DNA of 64,000 nucleotides, taken from the NCBI GenBank assembly GCA_035760965.1, contig DASTRY010000089.1, forward strand, positions 26,362-90,361, in the 5' to 3' direction. How positions within the stretch are numbered: position 1 is the first letter of the stretch; every line of letters begins with the position of its first letter. This document shows, piece by piece, positions 50,194-59,136 of this stretch. This DNA is from JADGHX01 sp035760965 (lineage in GTDB: Bacteria; Pseudomonadota; Gammaproteobacteria; Steroidobacterales; Steroidobacteraceae). Under the pieces are notes generated by a model. That model ran no database searches, was not told the origin of the DNA, and saw only the letters and a program-made list of their open reading frames with translations. The translations under genes were made by a program, and so were the position numbers.

Positions 50194-53100
50194 GTGTCAG
50201 TGGGGGGCCGGTTCGGAGCTTGGGTTGCGCCGGTCGCCGTGCTGGCGCTGCTCGGGGCGCATTCCGCCGCCGCCGCGGTCTGCGGCGAATCGTTCGATGC
50301 CGCCGCCCAACTGAGCCGAATGCGGGTCACCCTCAAGGGCGATGGCGAGACGCGCGTCGACCTGCCCGCCGCGAGTCCCCAGGACACATTGGTCTACGCG
50401 GTCGAGCAGGGCGTCGACGTCGAGCTCGAAATCCACGATGCGGCCGGCGGCGTGCTCGCGCGCGCCGACAGCCCGGTAGCGCGTATCGGGCGGCAGCGTG
50501 CCTTCCTGCCGGCATCGGGCAAAGCGCCGGCCTTCGCGATCGTCCGTGGCCGTGAGCACGCCGGCGTGGCGGGCGCGGTGACGGTGACGATGGTACGAGT
50601 CGGTGCGTCCGCCGAGGGCGCCGATTGCACGGGCATCGAACGCTCGCTCGCGGCCGCCGATCAGGCGTACGCGCAGGCGCGTGCCAACTCGCGTTCACTG
50701 CTCGAGGCCGCGGCGGTCCTGTACGAGAACATTGCGCAGACGATCAGCGCTCAGCCGCGGAGCGACGATCGCGGCGAAATCCAGCTCACGCTCGCCGCTC
50801 TTTATTACTACGACCTGCAGGATTGGGCGCGGAGTGCACGCTGGGCCGATGCGGCCGCCACGACGTTCCGCGGCATCTCGCCGTATCGCCGCGCACGCGC
50901 GCAGGCGATCCTGGCGGCCGCGTGGATGGAGCAGGCGACGAAGTCCTCGGCGTCCGGTCAGAGCTCGGCGATTCCCGCGGAGTCCCACGCGCTGTTCGAG
51001 AAGAGCCGCGCGCTGCTCGCCCAGCTCGAAGCCTTTCACGGGGCACGGCGCGAGCCGTACGACCGCGCGCTCCAGATCAACAACATCGGGCTCGCGTATC
51101 TCTACGAAGCGCGCTTCGAGGCCGCACTGCCGCACTTCGAGCACGCGCGCGTCGAGTTCGAAAAGCTCGGCGAGATGCAACGCGCCGCCGTCGCGATCGA
51201 GAACATGGCGCTCTGCGAGTGGGGTCTCGGCCGACTGTCGGCGGCGCTGCCGATGTTCGATCGCGCGCTCTCGCTCATGTCGCCGCAACCGTATCCCGAT
51301 CTTTACCTGCTCACGCTGTCGAGCAGCGCGCTCGCCCACCACGGCGCCGGGCGCTTCGACGATTCGCTGCGGCTCAACGGCCAGGTGATCGATCTGGCGA
51401 CACGCCTGCAGATGGACCGCATCCGCGCGCGCGGCTACTACGGCATGGGCATCACCTACTACGCGATCGGCGATCGCGAGCTTGCGACGCGTTTCCTGCG
51501 CAGCGCACTCGAAATACTGACGCCCGACGTCGATGCGCGCACGCGCGTCGCCTCGCTGCGCGCGTTGGCGGTGATCGAATGGGAAACGGGCGACTACAAG
51601 CAGGCGGCCGCGCACGATTCGGAGGCGCTGCGACTTGCGACGGCGCCCTCGGCGCGCTCGCGCATCCTGCTGCGGCTCGCGGCGGACTACGCCGCGCAAG
51701 GCGATGTGAACGCCGCGTTCACCGTCCTCGATTCGCTCGCGAAGTTTCCGCCGAACGGCGACGCGCTGGTGCAAGCGCTGGCGCTCGCGCAACGCGCGAA
51801 GCTGCATCGCGCCGCGGGGGCGCTCGAGCCGGCGCGGCGCGACGTGACTCAGGCGCTGCGCACGTTGCGCCGGTTCGACGCCGTGACCGACGAGTTCGAG
51901 GCGTACGTCGAGCTCGCTCGCATCGAGCGGGACGCCGGCAACGACGCTGCCGCCCTGCGCGCGCTGAACGAAGCCCTCGGTCACACCGGCGAAATCACCT
52001 CCCAGACCGCGAACCCGGAGTACCGCGCCTCCATCGCGCAGTCCGTGCGTCCGGCGCTCGATCTGAAGATCGATCTGCTCTGGAAGCGCTATCAGCGGCT
52101 GACCGACTCGCGCGACACGGCGGCAGCGCGCGAAGCCATGCTGGAGAGCCTGCGGACGGCGGACAACTCGCGCGCGCTGGCGTTCGAGGAGCTGCGCTCG
52201 CAACGACTCGACGATGCAAGCGATCCGAAAATCGGTGAGCTGCAAAGGACGATCGCGGCGCTCTACCGCGATATCGCCGAGCGCCGCTATCAGCTGGCCT
52301 CCCGCGAGGATCGCTTCGGGACGGACGAGATCACCGCGCGGAAGCTGCGCGAAGACATCTCCCGGCTGCGAGCGCGGCTGGGTGTCGTCGAGGGCGACCT
52401 CGCGGCGCGCACGATACCCGCCTCGAAGCGCCCGACTGGCGTGGCGCGAGATTGGATCGCGCGAGCATTGGCCGAGCCGGCCGACCGCGCCCTGATCGAG
52501 TACTGGGTCGGAAGTACGGCATCGTACGCTTGGACCATCGCGGGCGGCGATCTCACCTGGATGCGCCTCGCATCCACCGCCCAAATCGATAAGGCAGCGC
52601 GCAATCTGCACGAGACGATGCGCTCGTACGCGACCACGCCGGTGCGGGCGCGCCTGGAGGCAGGCGCCGAGCTTTACCGGCTGCTGTTCGCGCCTATCCG
52701 CGCGCAGCTGGCCGGTCGACGCGCGCTCACCATCGTGCCAGATGGGCCGCTGCATTACGTGCCGTTCGGCACGATGCGCGACCCGTCGCTGCCCGAAAAG
52801 TCATTCGTCGCACAGCGCTTCTCGATCGAGCTCGCGCCCGCCCTGCGGCTGGCCGTGAGCGACCGCGCTCCGGCGCCTGCCAGCTGGGCGAGCTCGCGCA
52901 TGCTGCTGGTCGCCGATCCGGTGTACAGCGCCGACGATCCGCGGCTCGCGCGCAGCTCCTCCACCCAGCGTCCGAGCGACAAGCTGTCCGATTTGCTGCG
53001 CATGCGCACCGGGGCCGACCCGGCGAAGCTCGAACGACTGGTCGCGAGCGCGCGCGAGTCCGAGCAGATCCGTTCACTGTCCGGCCTGCCGCGCATCGAT

Positions 53101-53607
53101 CTGCTCGAAGGATTCGACGCGACGCGTGCGAACGTGCTGGCGCAGGATCTCTCGCAGTACCGGTTCATCCATATTGCGTCGCACGGCTTCATCGACTCCG
53201 AGATCCCGCAGCTCTCGGCGCTCATCCTCGGTGCCTGGGATCGGAACGGCCGGGTCGCCGACCAATATGTGCGCGCCGGCGACCTGCTCGCGCGCACGTT
53301 CGACGCGGAGGTGGTGGTGCTCAGCGCGTGCGATACGGCGCTCGGCCGGCAGGTATCGGGCGAGGGGCTGGTCGGCCTGCGGTATGCGGCGCTCGCACGC
53401 GGCGCACGATCGGTGGTCGCCTCGCTCTGGCCGGTCTCCGATGCGATAGCCGCCGATCTCATGACCGATATGTATCGGTACATCACGGTTGAGCACTACC
53501 CCGTGGCGGCCGCGCTGGGCGCGGCCGTTCGCGCGGCGCTGGCACGCACCCCAGCGCTCGACCCTGCGTTGTGGGGCCCGTTCGCCGTCTATGTCGCCGG
53601 CCACTGA
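50194..53607 (+). CDS. Exported TPR-CHAT peptidase
   Basis: A 1137-residue protein. Residues 1 to about 28 are a Sec-type signal peptide. Residues 30-140 form a small beta domain. TPR-like helical repeats occupy about 155-640 ('RALQINNIGLAYLYEARFEA', 'ARGYYGMGITYYAIGDRELA'). A charged helical connector follows, then a C-terminal CHAT (caspase-like HetF/TPR) peptidase domain with 'TIVPDGPLHYVPFGTM', catalytic H997 in FIHIASHGF and C1046 in VLSACDTALG. The GTG start has AGGAGA upstream. CHAT proteases are usually cytosolic; an export signal implies periplasmic action. It is followed after 28 bases by the unknown 53636 gene. Confidence 0.9.
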   Translation: MSVGGRFGAWVAPVAVLALLGAHSAAAAVCGESFDAAAQLSRMRVTLKGDGETRVDLPAASPQDTLVYAVEQGVDVELEIHDAAGGVLARADSPVARIGRQRAFLPASGKAPAFAIVRGREHAGVAGAVTVTMVRVGASAEGADCTGIERSLAAADQAYAQARANSRSLLEAAAVLYENIAQTISAQPRSDDRGEIQLTLAALYYYDLQDWARSARWADAAATTFRGISPYRRARAQAILAAAWMEQATKSSASGQSSAIPAESHALFEKSRALLAQLEAFHGARREPYDRALQINNIGLAYLYEARFEAALPHFEHARVEFEKLGEMQRAAVAIENMALCEWGLGRLSAALPMFDRALSLMSPQPYPDLYLLTLSSSALAHHGAGRFDDSLRLNGQVIDLATRLQMDRIRARGYYGMGITYYAIGDRELATRFLRSALEILTPDVDARTRVASLRALAVIEWETGDYKQAAAHDSEALRLATAPSARSRILLRLAADYAAQGDVNAAFTVLDSLAKFPPNGDALVQALALAQRAKLHRAAGALEPARRDVTQALRTLRRFDAVTDEFEAYVELARIERDAGNDAAALRALNEALGHTGEITSQTANPEYRASIAQSVRPALDLKIDLLWKRYQRLTDSRDTAAAREAMLESLRTADNSRALAFEELRSQRLDDASDPKIGELQRTIAALYRDIAERRYQLASREDRFGTDEITARKLREDISRLRARLGVVEGDLAARTIPASKRPTGVARDWIARALAEPADRALIEYWVGSTASYAWTIAGGDLTWMRLASTAQIDKAARNLHETMRSYATTPVRARLEAGAELYRLLFAPIRAQLAGRRALTIVPDGPLHYVPFGTMRDPSLPEKSFVAQRFSIELAPALRLAVSDRAPAPASWASSRMLLVADPVYSADDPRLARSSSTQRPSDKLSDLLRMRTGADPAKLERLVASARESEQIRSLSGLPRIDLLEGFDATRANVLAQDLSQYRFIHIASHGFIDSEIPQLSALILGAWDRNGRVADQYVRAGDLLARTFDAEVVVLSACDTALGRQVSGEGLVGLRYAALARGARSVVASLWPVSDAIAADLMTDMYRYITVEHYPVAAALGAAVRAALARTPALDPALWGPFAVYVAGH

Positions 53608-53635
53608 AAACAACGATCTGCTCCAGGAGTAGCCG

Positions 53636-54208
53636 ATGCAAGCGACCCAAACGATCACACCCGATCTTTCGAAGTGGGTGCGCAGCCCACGCGTATCCAT
53701 CGATTTCCGCGAGAGCTATGGCCTCGACCTGCTGGCTGCGCCGTACGGCGGCCGTCCGCAGTTCAAGCTAATGCCGAAGTATCTGGTGAACGGCGACGGG
53801 GAGGAGGTCGTCGTCCAGTTCAATCTCACCTTCGAAGACGGACGCATGCTACCGAACTGGGAGGAGCTGCTGTTCACACCCCTGGGATCCGTGCCGCCGA
53901 CTCTCAGTGGGAAGCTGCCGCCGTGGAACCCGGAGAACGCGCCCATCTACTCGAAGATGCTCGACCCGCTCATCGTCGAGCTGTATCGCAACGACACGAA
54001 CCTGCAGCGCCTCGACGCCAACATCCCGCTCTTCCTCGATCACAGCCCCGAGAGCCGCCGGCAGCTCACGATCGATCGCGTGCGGATGGTGTTTCTCGAA
54101 GACGTCGTCGACGCGCCCAACCCGAACTTCGTGCTGCTCGTGTTCTCGTACCTCGACGGCTACAAGGTGATGCAGAACGGTGCCGGTGGGGGTCCACCGG
54201 AGCGTTGA
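53636..54208 (+). CDS. Unrecognised 190-residue protein between CHAT and caspase-like genes
   Basis: A soluble, probably cytosolic protein without signal peptide or membrane helix. Segments include 'WVRSPRVSIDFRESYGLDLL', 'FKLMPKYLVNGDGEEVVVQF', 'LSGKLPPWNPENAPIYSKML' and 'VFLEDVVDAPNPNFVLLVFS'. The pattern looks mixed alpha/beta with a Pro-rich middle and a Gly/Pro-rich end. I do not recognise a family. AGGAG sits 7 bases before the ATG. Its stop abuts the TTG of the caspase-like gene with no intervening base, so the two are likely made in fixed ratio. It may be a substrate, inhibitor or adaptor of one of the two peptidases. Confidence 0.8.
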   Translation: MQATQTITPDLSKWVRSPRVSIDFRESYGLDLLAAPYGGRPQFKLMPKYLVNGDGEEVVVQFNLTFEDGRMLPNWEELLFTPLGSVPPTLSGKLPPWNPENAPIYSKMLDPLIVELYRNDTNLQRLDANIPLFLDHSPESRRQLTIDRVRMVFLEDVVDAPNPNFVLLVFSYLDGYKVMQNGAGGGPPER

Positions 54209-54913
54209 TTGCCCACGGGACGTGCTCTGTGCATCGGTGTGGATACTGCGGCGAGTCCAGGCGGCCTCGCGGAGGCGGATGCGTGCGCGCTCGCGGACGT
54301 GGCACGGCAGCAGGGCTTCTGTTCGTCGACCTTGCTGCTTGGGCCCGAAGCCACGATCGACCGCGTACGTTCCCGACTGCGCGCAGCTGCAGCCGAAAGC
54401 CAAGCCGGCGATCTGTTCCTGATCGCGTTTTCCGGCCATGGCGGCCGCAAGCCTGTGCACGCTCCGAGGCCCGGCGCGGACGGTGCTTCGAGCAGCACCT
54501 TGCGCGGCGTGTGGGTGCTGTACGACGGCTCGCTCGATGATGCGGCGATGCACGCAGAGCTCGCCGCGTTTCGGCCGGGCGTACGGATCCTGGTGATCTC
54601 GGACAGTTGCAACGGCGGCGTTCCGGGGCAAGCGATCGACGCCGTGCCGGAGCGCGCGCACCATGCGCGCATTGCCGCATCGGTTCTCGTTTTGTCCGCG
54701 TGCTCGCCGGAGCGATTCGCCGATGGGCCCGGAATGCCAGCGCATTTCACGACCGCACTCTTGCGCGCGTGGCACGACGGCGGCCGCGCGCTCGACCATC
54801 GGCGCTTCTACGAAAAAGTTGCCGCGGAGATGCCCGCCTATCAGCGGCCGACGTACTACTGGGTCGGGATGCCCGACGCGCGCTTCGAGGCGCAGGCGCC
54901 GTTCACGATCTGA
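54209..54913 (+). CDS. Caspase-like (C14/metacaspase-type) peptidase
   Basis: A 234-residue protein consisting of little more than a caspase p20-like core: 'RALCIGVDTAASPGGLAEAD' (first strand), 'DLFLIAFSGHGGRK' with catalytic H77, and 'VRILVISDSCNGGVPG' with catalytic C134, then 'ASVLVLSACSPERFAD' and 'GMPAHFTTALLRAW'. No signal peptide, so cytosolic. The start is TTG 54209, directly after the TGA of the previous gene, with GGAG upstream. It resembles stand-alone bacterial caspase homologues rather than multidomain metacaspases. It converges on the EAL-HDOD gene, with a 7-base gap. Confidence 0.9.
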   Translation: MPTGRALCIGVDTAASPGGLAEADACALADVARQQGFCSSTLLLGPEATIDRVRSRLRAAAAESQAGDLFLIAFSGHGGRKPVHAPRPGADGASSSTLRGVWVLYDGSLDDAAMHAELAAFRPGVRILVISDSCNGGVPGQAIDAVPERAHHARIAASVLVLSACSPERFADGPGMPAHFTTALLRAWHDGGRALDHRRFYEKVAAEMPAYQRPTYYWVGMPDARFEAQAPFTI

Positions 54914-54920
54914 ACACCTG

Positions 54921-56201
54921 TTACGCGCGCATCAGCGCGCGTGCCTGCTCCGCCCAGAACACCGCGTCGACGTACGCCGCACGAATCACGGGGTGCGGCA
55001 AACCATGGAAGGATACTTCCTGCCAATGGCCTCGCTCGTATGCGCGGACGCAGTGAAGTGCGGCACCGAGCTCGCCGTTCTCCTTCACCAGCGCCAGCTC
55101 CACGGGCTTCGCGAGCGGCAGCTCTTCCACCAGCTTGTCGATGGGCATGCCCGTCAGCACGTTCAGCATCGAGAAGAGGCCGGTGATGAAGTACGGCCCG
55201 GTGTCGTTCGCGCCGGCGAGCCGCCCGAGCTGCTCGCACATACGCGCCCGCGCCATCGCCGTAATGAGCAGGCTCGGCGGCCGATCGTCGAAACCTTGCA
55301 GCGCGACGAGCGAGCAGAGCTGCCGCAGCGGATCGAGGCCGAGAATCACGATCGCCTGGCGGATCGAATCCACCTTGCGCGGCAGATTGTAGAAGCTGGA
55401 ATTGATGCAGCGGAGCACGCGATACGACATCGACATGTCCTGCGACAGGATCTTCTCGATGTCGCCGATGCTCACGTCCTCGCGTGTGAGCTCCGTGAGA
55501 AGCCGCAGCGTGCCGATCTTGTTCGAGGGCAGCCGCTGCGCCTGGAACGTCTGCGGGTGCTGCAGGAAATAGCCCTGGAAGCCGTCGAAACCGAGCTCGA
55601 GACAGCGGTCGAACTGCTCGACCGTTTCCACTTCCTCCGCGATGAGCTTCAGGCCGCGCGCCTTCAGCTCGCGCACCGTGCGCTCGAGCTCGTCGGGGTT
55701 CTCGCGCGAGAGCGCGATCTTCACGATGTCCGCCACATCGAGCAGCGCGCGATCGCTCTCGCGCGCGGTGTAGTCGTCGAGCGCGATGCGGTGGCCGCGC
55801 TTGCGCAGCGCACGGATGCCCGCCAGCACGTCCGCATCGGCGGGCACATCCTCGAGCACCTCGATCACCACCGCTTCGGGCTGCAGCGGCAACATCGGGT
55901 CGCCGACCAGCAGCTCGCGCGGGAAATTGATGTGCACCGGCAGGCCGTTAGCGAGCCGATCGAGGCCGATCTCGAGCGCCGCGTTCGCGATGACGCGCAG
56001 CGTCGCGCGCTTCGCGTCGAACACCATCGCCTTCAACGCCGACGCGGATTCGCGATACAGCAGCTCGTACGCGGTCACCGCGATGCCGGCATCGTAGATC
56101 GGCTGCCGCGCGACGAGCGCGAGTGATTCACCTTCGGCGCGCTCGCCGTGCGGCGGCGCGGGCTTCCTATCTGCAACGGGGCGCAGGGTCTCGATTCCCA
56201 T
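54921..56201 (-). CDS. EAL-HDOD signalling protein (YuxH-like)
   Basis: A 426-residue protein. The EAL-like half (about 30-225) begins 'LVARQPIYDAGIAVTAYELL' and carries 'VHINFPRELL' and 'HRIALDDYTARESDR', but the catalytic EAL is ELL and key metal-binding residues look changed, so cyclic-di-GMP hydrolysis is unlikely. The HDOD half (about 230-410) has 'SYRVLRCINSSFYNLPRK' and 'RQAIVILGLDPLRQLCSLVA'. Such proteins act as signalling adaptors, often in motility or attachment. Start 56201 is preferred over an upstream in-frame ATG because the extra 12 residues have no conserved pattern. Confidence 0.9.
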   Translation of the reverse strand: MGIETLRPVADRKPAPPHGERAEGESLALVARQPIYDAGIAVTAYELLYRESASALKAMVFDAKRATLRVIANAALEIGLDRLANGLPVHINFPRELLVGDPMLPLQPEAVVIEVLEDVPADADVLAGIRALRKRGHRIALDDYTARESDRALLDVADIVKIALSRENPDELERTVRELKARGLKLIAEEVETVEQFDRCLELGFDGFQGYFLQHPQTFQAQRLPSNKIGTLRLLTELTREDVSIGDIEKILSQDMSMSYRVLRCINSSFYNLPRKVDSIRQAIVILGLDPLRQLCSLVALQGFDDRPPSLLITAMARARMCEQLGRLAGANDTGPYFITGLFSMLNVLTGMPIDKLVEELPLAKPVELALVKENGELGAALHCVRAYERGHWQEVSFHGLPHPVIRAAYVDAVFWAEQARALMRA

Positions 56202-56275
56202 AGGCGCCGGAGGGTAGCGCACCAAGGCGCGCGCCACTGTCAGGAAATGGCGAAATCCGGGCCTGCGTCACTGTC

Positions 56276-59002
56276 CTACTGGAGGGCAGCGACGCGCGCG
56301 CGAGCGCGGGCGAGCGCGGGATGTGAAGCAGGTAGCAATCGCTCGCGAAGCTTCAGGGCTTCGGCGGCGGCGGCGCGCGCTTCGGTCGGTTTGACATTTT
56401 TCTCGAGCGCCTCGGAAAGGCTGAGCAGCGCATCGGCAAGTCGCATCGGATCGTCCTGCTTGCGCAGCCCGAGCACCGCGTCCTGCAACCGCTGTTCGGC
56501 CTCGGCCGATCGGCCGCTCGCGAGCAGGAGCCGACCGCGTTCGAGCTCGAGCAGACGCTGCCGCGGATCGTCGCGATCGAGCTTCTCGCGCGCGATGGAT
56601 TCCGCATCGGTGAGCGCGGCGTCGGCCGCCGCGAGCTGCCCCATCCCGCGCAGAATGCCGGCGCGCTCGATGAGCGAGCTGATCAGCAGCGGGCTGCGTG
56701 CGCCGCCGCGCCGCTTGATCGCGATCGCCTGATCGATCTCGCGGAGCGCGGCGCTGAGGTCGCCCGCCTCGTGATGGAGCGCACCGAGGTTGTGCCACGA
56801 CACGCCCTTGTCCACGTCGTATTCGCCCTGCTGGAGCGCGAAGATGCGCAGCGCTTCCGCGAAGCGGGACGCCGCGGCGGGGTAGTCGCCTTTGGCGCGC
56901 AGCAGGTTCGCGTAGTTGTTCTGCGCGCGCGCCACCAGCAGATGATCGGGGCCGAGCCGCCGGCTCTGGCGCTCCACGAACGCGCGATAGATCTGCTCCG
57001 ACTCTTCGAGCTTGAACTGCTTGCGCAGGGCCTGAGCCAGCGCGTCGAGCGCGTTGCCGTAGAGGTCGTACCCTTCGTTCACCTCGCCTTCGAGCAGCGG
57101 CAAGGCTTCACGCGCATAGCGCTCGCCGGTACGCGCGTCTCCGCTGGCGGTTGCGGTCACGGAATAATCGACCAGCACGATGCCGAGCACGCGCGGTTTC
57201 GGCGGATCGAGCGCGCGCGCCAGCGCTTCCGCGCGGCGATGGCGCTCGAGCGCGGCGGCGAATTGCAGCTGCGCGCGCAGATTCTTGGCACTGCCGCTCA
57301 GCAACTCGACGGCAACAGCGTCGCGATCGCGGCCGAGCGCCGCACGAATCGCGAGCGCCTCGTCGAAGGAGCGCGCCGCCGCTGCGAACTGCCCGCTGTT
57401 GTGCTGGATGTCGCCGAGCGTCTTGAGTGTGCCGGCCACCTCGATGCTGCGATCGCCGAAGGTGCGTCGCTCTTGCGCGAGCGCCTTTTCCTGTAGGACG
57501 CGGGCTTCCACCCAGAGCCCGAGGCCGTTATAGGCCTCGCTCATCTTGTGCATCAGCGCGAGCCGCAACAGCGGCTGATCTGCGAGCGTGCTGTCGATGC
57601 GGCGCGCGGCCGCATCGAGCGCTGCGCGCACGGTGACCGTCGCGCCGTCCGTCTCGTTCGGGTTCGCGCGACGGAAGACATCGATCATGAAGTCCGAAAC
57701 GCTTGCGGCCGTTTGCCGCTCGCGCTCGGCGACATCGCGCTCGCGCGCGAGCCGCGTCGTGTAGAACGCGACCAGCGAGGCGATCAACAGCACGACGACG
57801 GTCGTGCTGCCGACTGCGATGGCGTTTCGGCGCAAGAACTTGCCCGTGCGATAGGCCCAGCTATCAGGCCGTGCCTGAACGGGCCGACCCGTCAGATAGT
57901 TCTGCAGGTCCTGCGAGAGCGCCGCGGCCGATGCGTAGCGGCGCGCCGGGTCTGCATGCATCGCCTTCAGAACGATGTTGTCGAGATCGCCTTCGAGCTC
58001 GCGTGCGAGCTGCCGCGGCCGCGGCGAGCTCGAGTTCGCCGCGGCCCGCAGGCGCTCGCTGGGTGGCGGCGGCGTCGACTCGCAGACGATCTTCTCGACC
58101 TCGCGGAGCGGGCGACCCTGGATGTCGTACGGATGCAGACCGCTCAGCAAGCCGTAAGAAAGGGTGCCGAGGCTGTAGATGTCGGACGCGGTACCGATCG
58201 GCTCGCCGCGAAACTGTTCCGGGCTCGCGTGCTCGGGGGTGAGCACGCGATCGCGCAGCCGCGTCAGCGGTGCGACCGTGTCTGCACCCTGCGGCTGCAG
58301 GAGCTTCGCGATGCCGAAGTCGAGGAGCTTCGGCGTGCCGTCCGCCGTCACGAGGATGTTCGAGGGCTTCAGGTCGCGATGGACGACGAGGTTCTGGTGC
58401 GCGTACTGAACGGCCGCGCACACCTGCTGAATCAACGGTATTCGTTGGGCGATCGGCAGGTCGTGCTGCTTGCAGTACTCGTCGATGCGCATGCCATCGA
58501 CGTATTCCATGACGAGATACGGCGTGCCGTCCGGCATCTGCCCGCCGTCGAGCAGCCGCGCGATGTTCGGATGATTCAGCCGCGCGAGAATCTGGCGTTC
58601 CCTGCGGAAGCGGCTCGTGACGTCGCCGCGGAAGAGCCCGCGCGCCATCAGTTTCAGCGCGACGATCTGGTGATATTGGTCGTCGGCGCGCTCGGCCCGA
58701 TAGACGGTGCCCATGCCGCCGCGGCCGATCAGCCGCTCGATCCGATACCGTCCGATGCGTTGGCCCGGGAGGATCTCGGGAGCCGGCGTCGTGCCGCTCA
58801 TTGCCTGCTCGACGCGCTCTTCGAGCTCGCCGTCGTCACCCGTGGTGAGGAGCAGTGCCAGCACCTGCTCGCGCAGCGCTACGTCTTCGCCGCATTCTTC
58901 GACCAGCAAGCGCGCGCGATCGGCCGCCGGCAGCGACGCGGCGCGGCCGAACAGATCCTGCATTCGCTGCCAGCGTTCGGGAGTGATTTTCGTGCGATCC
59001 AT
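56276..59002 (-). CDS. Membrane Ser/Thr protein kinase with C-terminal TPR sensor
   Basis: A 908-residue protein. Residues 1-75 form the small helical domain ('ERWQRMQDLFGRAASLPA') common in kinases linked to ECF sigma factors. A complete kinase domain follows: glycine loop GRGGMGTVY (93-101), K117, catalytic HRDLKPSN with D210, and DFG (228-230). A membrane helix at about 394-414 is followed by a long TPR-rich C-terminal region ('WHNLGALHHEAGDLSAALRE', 'LALMHKMSEAYNGLGLWVEA') that would be periplasmic. The arrangement suggests a kinase that senses envelope partners. Gap of 74 bases to the EAL-HDOD gene behind it. Confidence 0.93.
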   Translation of the reverse strand: MDRTKITPERWQRMQDLFGRAASLPAADRARLLVEECGEDVALREQVLALLLTTGDDGELEERVEQAMSGTTPAPEILPGQRIGRYRIERLIGRGGMGTVYRAERADDQYHQIVALKLMARGLFRGDVTSRFRRERQILARLNHPNIARLLDGGQMPDGTPYLVMEYVDGMRIDEYCKQHDLPIAQRIPLIQQVCAAVQYAHQNLVVHRDLKPSNILVTADGTPKLLDFGIAKLLQPQGADTVAPLTRLRDRVLTPEHASPEQFRGEPIGTASDIYSLGTLSYGLLSGLHPYDIQGRPLREVEKIVCESTPPPPSERLRAAANSSSPRPRQLARELEGDLDNIVLKAMHADPARRYASAAALSQDLQNYLTGRPVQARPDSWAYRTGKFLRRNAIAVGSTTVVVLLIASLVAFYTTRLARERDVAERERQTAASVSDFMIDVFRRANPNETDGATVTVRAALDAAARRIDSTLADQPLLRLALMHKMSEAYNGLGLWVEARVLQEKALAQERRTFGDRSIEVAGTLKTLGDIQHNSGQFAAAARSFDEALAIRAALGRDRDAVAVELLSGSAKNLRAQLQFAAALERHRRAEALARALDPPKPRVLGIVLVDYSVTATASGDARTGERYAREALPLLEGEVNEGYDLYGNALDALAQALRKQFKLEESEQIYRAFVERQSRRLGPDHLLVARAQNNYANLLRAKGDYPAAASRFAEALRIFALQQGEYDVDKGVSWHNLGALHHEAGDLSAALREIDQAIAIKRRGGARSPLLISSLIERAGILRGMGQLAAADAALTDAESIAREKLDRDDPRQRLLELERGRLLLASGRSAEAEQRLQDAVLGLRKQDDPMRLADALLSLSEALEKNVKPTEARAAAAEALKLRERLLPASHPALARARARVAALQ

Positions 59003-59136
59003 GCCGGTCCGCCGCTTTATAGTTCTTGAACGCGCGCGATTATCCGCATCCGACTACGCGGCCGCCATGCCCCAAAGGGCTCGGCGGGCGTAAGAGTCGT
59101 GTCGCGTGCGCCGTGCGCGTAGGCCCTGCGCGTGCG

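Noticed and set aside
54663..56126. Open frame opposite the EAL-HDOD gene
   Set aside because: Antisense, strongly Arg-rich, no domain similarity.
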